Source of the DNA: Albifimbria verrucaria
Taxonomy: Eukaryota > Ascomycota > Sordariomycetes > Hypocreales > Stachybotryaceae
DNA length: 64,000 bases
NCBI GenBank assembly: GCA_020081605.1
Contig: JAHREC010000013.1
Location: forward strand, 5,332,001 to 5,396,000
Reading direction: 5' to 3'
Each line of letters opens with the position of its first letter. Position 1 is the first letter of the stretch. Both the position numbers and the translations under genes were made by a program. Positions 57,586 through 64,000 of the stretch are shown one piece after another. The notes under the pieces were generated by a model, which saw nothing but the letters and a program-made list of their open reading frames with translations, was not told the origin of the DNA and did no database searches.

Positions 57586-60500
57586 TATTCTTCTTATAAT
57601 GTGTGATATATATGGCTATGCTAGCTCAACAGGCAGACATTATTGCCGTAACCTAAATAATACCCAACTCATGTCCAAAGACTACAACAATTATATTTCT
57701 AGTTCCCACCACCACTCATATCACGATTACAATGGCCGACAACCCAGGGGCGGACGCCACAATCAAATCTCTAGTAAATTTGTATAGTATACTCACCCTT
57801 ATGATGGTTTGCATAGTAGCATGGCTTCCTCAACTGGGTCGATGGAAGCTAGAACAGAATAGCAAACTTACAAGCTTTACACATTAGTTCATTATCTCTG
57901 TGAGATGTAGGTGTTGTGGAAGGTCATATTGGTATGGGCTCGCTTATCTGAATCGTTCATCATATTTCTAACCATTCGGTACAGTGTAGTGAGCCCTACA
58001 TCGTGTATGCTTCTATGGCAGCCATATTACACGTGGCCGTACAATTCACTGGGTCGTCAGGTGGTAAGTAGCAACGCCCATTGCGTGGTCAGGATTGTCT
58101 TCTGTTCTACTTCCAAACCTTCTCAGCTGGTTACGTTTGACAGAAAAGCTCAGCCATTATGCCGTGGCATCGAGTAGTCTGCTGTGGATACGGTTAAAGC
58201 AGAGGATGTATCGGGAAGGTGAAGCATGGTCTAGGGTATTGCTATTTTAGGTCAAAAGCACACTGATGAACAGCTACCATATGAAATATGAAGAACCGGC
58301 AGCCAGGCTTTCTCGAGGCATAAATGATGTGGGTACTTGTGATTGTCTGAAGGCCAATGAAGAGGCTGAATGCATCCTCTCTGCCACTCATGCCAGGTCA
58401 GCCCGTTATATCACAACACTGTTTCGTTGACTCTCACTACCATATAGTGTCAGCAAACGACATGAACAGATGGTGTTTTCTTCACTATTCCAAGTCTTAT
58501 CATGAAGTCCATAAGCCACTGTCTTTAGTATTCTGCGACGAAAAGTCTTTGTTCAAGTTCGCAGCCCATCGACCGGAGCAAGAGAAAAGCAAAGCTAGGG
58601 GTGCTCTCTTGGGATATAATACAAACATTTTCTTCATCCAAGAAGTACGTTTACCCTCTCAACCAGTGTTTAAGCTTGACACACGATTCGGCAGTTCAAG
58701 CAACCAAATCAAGTGAGCTGAACGCGGAATCAATGACCATCATCTTGACCAGGCTAACCTAAAGCAAGATGATAGCGACTTTGAACCACTAGTAATAACT
58801 ACGAGTGCCAAGGAAACTGGGAGTGACGATGTGAAATCTTGTCAGCAGAGGTATGATGACAAGGTGGAAGCTTGAAGCAATTTACGCAGTAGGTTGGTGG
58901 ATATAGCACAAATTAAGGTTTACGGTTGGCATGCTTGGCTTCATCGCGGGTTGCAGCATACAACCATGGACTGACGACGGAGGACCGTCATAAACGAGCC
59001 AATGCGTTGCTAGTAAACCTACGGTAATGAGTCGATCGATGCTATGTGGTTAACCTGGTCATTGGAAGTTACGATAGGGTGTGATGGATGATTGGACGCA
59101 AGGCACAGTAGGTACTCTAGCAAACGATAGAGCGTGAGCTGCCACGGAACAGACGCACGTACATGCGCTCCCTTGCCAAGGATTTCCCTACGGAGCAGCC
59201 GGTTGACCAGGCACGGGGTCATCCGGTGAAACTAAGCACGGGTGGGATCTGGACGGCCGTGGAACGTTCTGAAGCCCACCAGAGCATGGCCCCACCAGGC
59301 CGGGATATCGTGGGAATTGAGCGGTTGCCCCCTGCAACAGATCTGGAGTACGGTAGCTAGCTGCAGGAGGGGCGTCCAATGCCAAAATTGGCGCTGCCCG
59401 GGTGAGGGCTGCCTGACGTTGCATGGCCGTTGCGTTGGGTTGCATGGGGAGGCATCACAATACAGTAAGCCGCATCAAGGCAGAAGTGCAATCTGCATGT
59501 CCTGGGTGCCTGCTCACCGCCGCAAAGAGATACCGAGCCACACCCACAGCCAAACCATGGCGGTGCAGCAGCAGCAAGGCCTGAAAGCGGTAAGCAATAA
59601 ATTGGCAAAAGAATTTTTATCCTTGATACAACTACAGTACGAGTGCCTTGCTGTGATTCAATTCTCCTCTTGGTCGTAAAACGATGACACCATCTCCCAT
59701 AAGCTCGGAAAGGTAGATAGCTAGCTACAGGCAAGCCACCATGAAGTTTACCTTGGGCCTCAAGCTGTGGATGCCCGTCACCCAGATTAGCTACGGTAGC
59801 ATGCTGTCATATCATCCGATGGTTCGATGGGCACAATCTGGTCCCAATGCGCAACCTCGGAAGCCTAGCTGAAAAAAATTGAACCATTTCCTGTTCGCCC
59901 CCAATGATGAGGCACATTGAGTGGCGTCCCATGGTATCATCTAGATTTTCCTTTCTGAGGAGGGGCAGATAAAAAAATCAAGGTGGGGCAAGGAAAAAGG
60001 CGAAAAGTTGAGCAGGGAAAGGGAAAAAAGAGGTAGCCTTGGTGACATGGAGAATGGAGGGAAGCTTCTGCTGCAGAACTGTGGGCGGATGGTGGGCGGA
60101 TGGTGGGGCAGGTATGCGGTACCTCTGCCCCGCCTGCGGTTGCCTGGCAACTTCAGGTTCCCTTGACCTTTTCGCCTCCATGAGCCCCACGTAGGAATTT
60201 TCGGGAGCATGAATGACATCAATCAGAACGCCGTGGAAGAAGACGCCCAGCTGCGAGATTGACAATGGGAACTCCAAGAACCCGCAGGAAAATCACAAAA
60301 TAGGCACATCGGTGGGTAACCGGGTCCATCTCTCCCAGGGGCCCAGAGAAAAAGCAAATTGGGCTGTGCAGCGGTGTTTCTCCCGCCTACTAGACACTTC
60401 CCGCAGCCCCTGCATTGTTCTGGTGTGGGCTCCTTGGAATAGTGTAGAAGCACATCGAACCTTTACATCGACCTTTATTAGGTTGCCCTCTGAGCTGCAT

Positions 60501-60678
60501 CCTCCGATCAGAACTCTCTTTTTCCCACGCACATCACTCAATACCCCAAATCACACACACTCTCAAAGACTTCAACTCTTAATTTGAAGCATTTCCCGCG
60601 ATTTTTCCTTTTCCCTAATCTCAACTCCGCCTTATACCCCCATCTTCAACACATCAAATCACACACATCACAGCCATC
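57586..60678. other. Long gene-free region upstream of HSP70
   Basis: This 3.1 kb region has no supported gene; the longest open frame (58357-58716, +) lacks family character. It holds a heat-shock-element-like site at about 60195-60207 and CT/CA-rich leader sequence just before HSP70. Confidence 0.5.
60195..60207. promoter_or_regulatory. Heat-shock-element-like site
   Basis: The sequence GAATTTTCGGGAG reads as GAA-nn-TTC-nn-GAG, two perfect and one imperfect inverted nGAAn unit. It lies about 480 bp upstream of the HSP70 start codon, a plausible place for Hsf1 binding. Confidence 0.4.
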
Positions 60679-61632
60679 ATGGGTCCCGCTGTCGGTATCG
60701 ATCTGGGTACCACGTACTCCTGCGTGGGTATCTTCCGTGAGGACCGATGCGATATCATCGCCAACGACCAGGGTAACCGAACCACCCCTTCCTTCGTTGC
60801 CTTCACCGACACCGAGCGTTTGATCGGTGATGCCGCCAAGAACCAGGTCGCCATGAACCCCCACAACACCGTCTTCGACGCCAAGCGTCTGATTGGTCGC
60901 AAGTTCAGCGACTCTGAGGTCCAGGCCGACATGAAGCACTTCCCTTCAAGATCATCGACAAGGCTGGCAAGCCCGTCATCGAGGTCGAGTTCAAGGGCGA
61001 GAAGAAGGTCTTCACCCCGAGGAGATCTCCTCCATGGTCCTGACCAAGATGCGTGAGACTGCTGAGAGCTACCTTGGCACCACCGTCAACAACGCCGTCG
61101 TTACTGTCCCTGCCTACTTCAACGACTCTCAGCGTCAAGCTACCAAGGACGCCGGTCTCATTGCCGGCCTCAACGTCCTGCGTATCATCAACGAGCCTAC
61201 CGCCGCTGCCATCGCCTACGGTCTTGACAAGAAGATTGAGGGTGAGCGCAACGTCCTCATCTTCGATCTTGGTGGTGGTACTTTCGATGTTTCTCTCCTG
61301 ACCATTGAGGAGGGTATCTTCGAGGTCAAGTCCACCGCTGGTGATACTCACCTGGGTGGTGAGGACTTCGACAACCGTCTGGTCAACCACTTCGTTAACG
61401 AGTTCAAGCGCAAGCACAAGAAGGTTAGTGACTCCTCTTCCAATTTCCTTCGGTTTTTCTTCGTTTCCCTCGCTCTTCCATCCATTTTTATTAGAGAATT
61501 ATTACTAACTTCTTCCAGGATCTGTCTGTTAACAGCCGTGCTCTGCGTCGTCTCCGCACTGCTTGCGAGCGTGCCAAGCGAACCCTGTCTTCGTCTGCTC
61601 AGACCTCCATTGAGATCGACTCTCTCTTCGAG

Positions 61633-61667
<35 letters not shown>

Positions 61668-62728
61668 TTTCGAGGAGCTCTGCCAGGATCTCTTCCGATC
61701 CACCATCCAGCCCGTCGACCGTGTTCTCACTGACGCCAAGATCGACAAGAGCCTCGTCCACGAGATTGTCCTCGTTGGTGGTTCCACTCGTATCCCCGTA
61801 TCCAGAAGCTCATCACCGACTACTTCAACGGCAAGGAGCCCAACAAGAGCATCAACCCCGATGAGGCTGTTGCCTACGGTGCCGCCGTCCAGGCTGCTAT
61901 CCTGTCTGGTGACACTTCTTCCAAGTCCACCAACGAGATCCTGCTGCTCGATGTCGCTCCTCTGTCCTCCGGTATCGAGACTGCTGGTGGTATGATGACC
62001 AAGCTCATCCCCGCAACACCACCATCCCCACCAAGAAGTCCGAGGTCTTCTCTACCTTCTCTGACAACCAGCCCGGTGTCCTGATCCAGGTCTACGAGGG
62101 TGAGCGTCAGCGCACCAAGGACAACCATCTGCTCGGCAAGTTCGAGCTTACCGGTATCCCCCTGCCCCCGTGGTGTTCCCCAGATTGAGGTCACCTTCGA
62201 TGTTGATGCCAACGGTATCATGAACGTCTCTGCCGTCGAGAAGGGCACCGGCAAGTCCAACAAGATTGTCATCACCAACGACAAGGGCCGTCTCTCCAAG
62301 GAGGATATCGAGCGTATGCTTGCTGAGGCCGAGAAGTACAAGGATGAGGATGAGGCTGAGGGCCGCCGTGTCGCTGCCAAGAACGGCCTTGAGTCTTACG
62401 CCTACTCTCTGCGCAACACCCTCAGCGACCCCAAGGTCGACGAGAAGATCGAGGCTGCTGACAAGGAGAAGCTCACTGCTGAGATCGACAAGGTCGTTGC
62501 CTGGCTCGACGACAGCCAGCAGGCCACTCGTGAGGAGTACGAGGAGCACCAGAAGGAGCTCGAGGCCGTTGCCAACCCCATCATGATGAAGTTCTACGGA
62601 GCTGGTGGTGAGGGTGGCATGCCCGGTGGCATGCCCGGCGGTCCTGGCGGCTTCCTGGCGCCGGTGGTCCCGGTGGTGCCCCTGGTGCCGGCGGCGACGA
62701 CGGCCCCACCGTCGAGGAGGTCGACTAA
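60679..62728 (+). CDS. Cytosolic HSP70 chaperone (SSA type)
   Basis: This is an ATP-driven chaperone that folds and transports proteins in the cytosol. Two exons (intron 61424-61518) give about 653 residues, full length. Signatures are [12 protein letters not shown] at residues 6-17, [12 protein letters not shown] near 195, [12 protein letters not shown] near 335, the linker-to-substrate region [13 protein letters not shown], and a Gly/Pro/Met-rich tail ending EEVD, which marks the cytosolic form and binds TPR cochaperones. Seven bases are missing, all in C runs (60942-60944, 61015-61018, 61794-61797, 62009-62012, 62158-62162, 62165-62169, 62655-62656). Because HSP70 is so conserved, this gene is the clearest proof that the breaks are errors in the sequence. 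The usual LSLGIE is LSSGIE here, a real or erroneous substitution. Confidence 0.96.
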
Positions 62729-64000
62729 ATTTCTTGATACCCTCGCTCGGAGTTGGATGCGGTCGGACGAAACGTGGAGGATCCATGACGACACGATTAG
62801 ATATTTCTTGCGTTGCTTTTGCATTTTACGGTTATGAACAGGGGAAAAACTAGGTGGTTAAACCTGGAATGTACTCTAATGATTAAGGGATTAATACAAT
62901 GCCTTTAGAAATAAGCTAAATGTGCCTCAGTATGAACATGATGTGAATGTGAAATTGAATGTGACAGCCTTAGTATGATTAGGGGTGTGAAGCCCTCCTG
63001 GGTGGTTGTTCACTAAACTTGGTCTTACAACAAATGAGAATGGAACAGATTGCAGTTTGCTAATGGTTCGTGTTCAGGTTTGGGCTCTGTGTAGTTGGAA
63101 GAAGCTTGTTGTCATTCTGGATGAGACTTAGTCGCGTGTTTGCCGAAATCATGCTTCCTCTCGTTCAAGTTGCTATGGACATCTCATCAATTAGACGGTT
63201 AAGATACTGCGGGATTTTTGTCATAAATCCTCCAACTTCTTACGATCTATGGAGCGCATCGTCTAGTTTCTCCAGGGCTGGGCCAGCGCAATGCAGATCA
63301 TGCGTGATTACATTGCTCCTGGGCGTTTCATTGAACAACTCATAAAGAACCTCGATCTACTGACGTTTCCTTGAAGACCTATTGACCACCCTGAGACAGC
63401 CCGTGGTTTTGGCACCGTAACGTAGCTCCCACCACGCCGTCATCTCCAGGGTAAGTCCCCAACATGAACAGGTACGGGGTTTGAAGTAAACTACCTACTT
63501 TGTTAGGACAAAACAACACCACACCCCAGATCGCAAGACCGGTTACTTCGAAGGTCATGACAACAATCTGAGGGTGATGATAAGTGGAATTGGATGTCAC
63601 ATAGCATTCGACCAATTCTATAAGAATGTAAGGTAGGAAGCAATGGAGTATATTCATACAGAAAGATCAAACGTGCTTACTTGTCTCTCTCTTCCTTTAA
63701 GGTTGGGCAGACTGCAGTCTCTATCCCTTCGAGACGGGGAGCGAAGTAAAACTACCTACCTTAACTCAGGAAAGCCAAAATGAAACGCTGAACCTCGGTC
63801 CTTTCCCTTCCATGCCCAACACATTACCACACCTTATATTGCCACTAAATATGGGAGACCCTCGCTTAATAACACGTACGTTTCTTGTAGTTCAGCATCG
63901 TCAAGTCTCTATGGTATGTGCCTATCACCCTGCTGAGCACGTCGAAGATCGCATTCTTTGGGTATCTGAATCTGCGATACCCAGTCGTCGATAGTTGCCA
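62729..64000. other. Gene-free end of window
   Basis: This 1.27 kb stretch follows HSP70. It has two related direct repeats of a GAAGTAAACTACCTAC type (about 63483 and 63742) that belong to the TAGGTA motif seen elsewhere. No gene is supported; a gene could begin beyond the window. Confidence 0.5.

Noticed and set aside
58357..58716. 119-codon open frame upstream of HSP70
   Set aside because: No recognisable domain, no intron signals around it and a composition not clearly coding; it could be a small gene but I cannot support it.
59200..59270. Short stretch recalling 5S rRNA (AACTAAGCACGGG)
   Set aside because: Similarity is limited to a few bases and no 5S-length structure can be drawn.
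8065..62728. Programmed ribosomal frameshifting as the cause of the breaks
   Set aside because: The breaks are too many, lie at unrelated contexts, all need a missing base, and hit genes such as HSP70 that are never frameshifted.
8065..62728. Reading the contig as a pseudogene-rich or degenerate region
   Set aside because: Introns, stops and motifs are otherwise intact in all genes, and defects are confined to homopolymer lengths.
1..64000. Bacterial features such as operons, ribosome binding sites or CRISPR arrays
   Set aside because: The genes have spliceosomal introns and eukaryotic families; no regularly spaced repeat-spacer array is present.

Overview
This is nuclear DNA of a filamentous ascomycete (Pezizomycotina, most likely a sordariomycete and possibly Hypocreales; that placement rests on protein style and is not proven). 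Introns are mostly 45-100 bp, with GT-AG ends and CTAAC/CTGAC-like branch sites. The genes form a mixed housekeeping set in no operon-like order. I recognise 20 protein-coding genes and no convincing RNA gene, transposon or CRISPR array.

Layout: 1-8.06 kb has no gene I can support. 8.07-24.35 kb is gene-dense: ARPC5 (+), an NDUFAF5-like methyltransferase (-), AP-2 alpha (+), a PLPBP/YggS protein (-), a COG7-like Golgi tether (+), SDS3 (+), an AsaB/GA4-desaturase-like oxygenase (-) and an ABP2-like DNA-binding protein (+). 27.0-36.9 kb holds an MFS sugar transporter (+), an EF-hand MscS channel (+) and a dienelactone hydrolase (-), separated by long promoter regions. 36.9-43.3 kb is different in character: an AT-rich stretch with a seven-exon 3-isopropylmalate dehydrogenase (-), a twelve-finger C2H2 protein (+) and a degenerate short repeat. 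43.3-57.6 kb holds a secreted protein of unknown family (+), SEY1 (+), RNase H2A (-), MIF2/CENP-C (+), YME2 (-) and EMI1 (+). A 3.1 kb gene-free stretch then leads to a cytosolic HSP70 (+).

The dominant odd signal is that 19 of the 20 genes need single missing bases restored to give a continuous, family-like protein. I place about 62 such sites in roughly 32 kb of coding sequence. Nearly all lie in homopolymer runs of 2-6 bases, mostly C or G, and always in the missing direction. After restoration every gene closes in frame. I read this as an uncorrected sequencing or assembly error pattern, not as pseudogenes or programmed frameshifting. All coordinates given here are those of the window as supplied. 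Two in-frame stop codons are substitutions and do not fit that explanation: TGA in AP-2 alpha and TAG in the zinc-finger gene.

The genes do not form a single pathway. Loose themes are membrane and organelle dynamics (AP-2, COG7-like, SEY1, YME2, MscS), chromatin and chromosome function (SDS3, ABP2-like, MIF2, RNase H2A) and mitochondrial biogenesis (NDUFAF5-like, YME2, EMI1). I found no secondary-metabolite cluster around the oxygenase and no clear novel multi-gene system. The best candidates for new biology are the AT-rich IPMDH/zinc-finger/repeat block and the secreted protein next to it.
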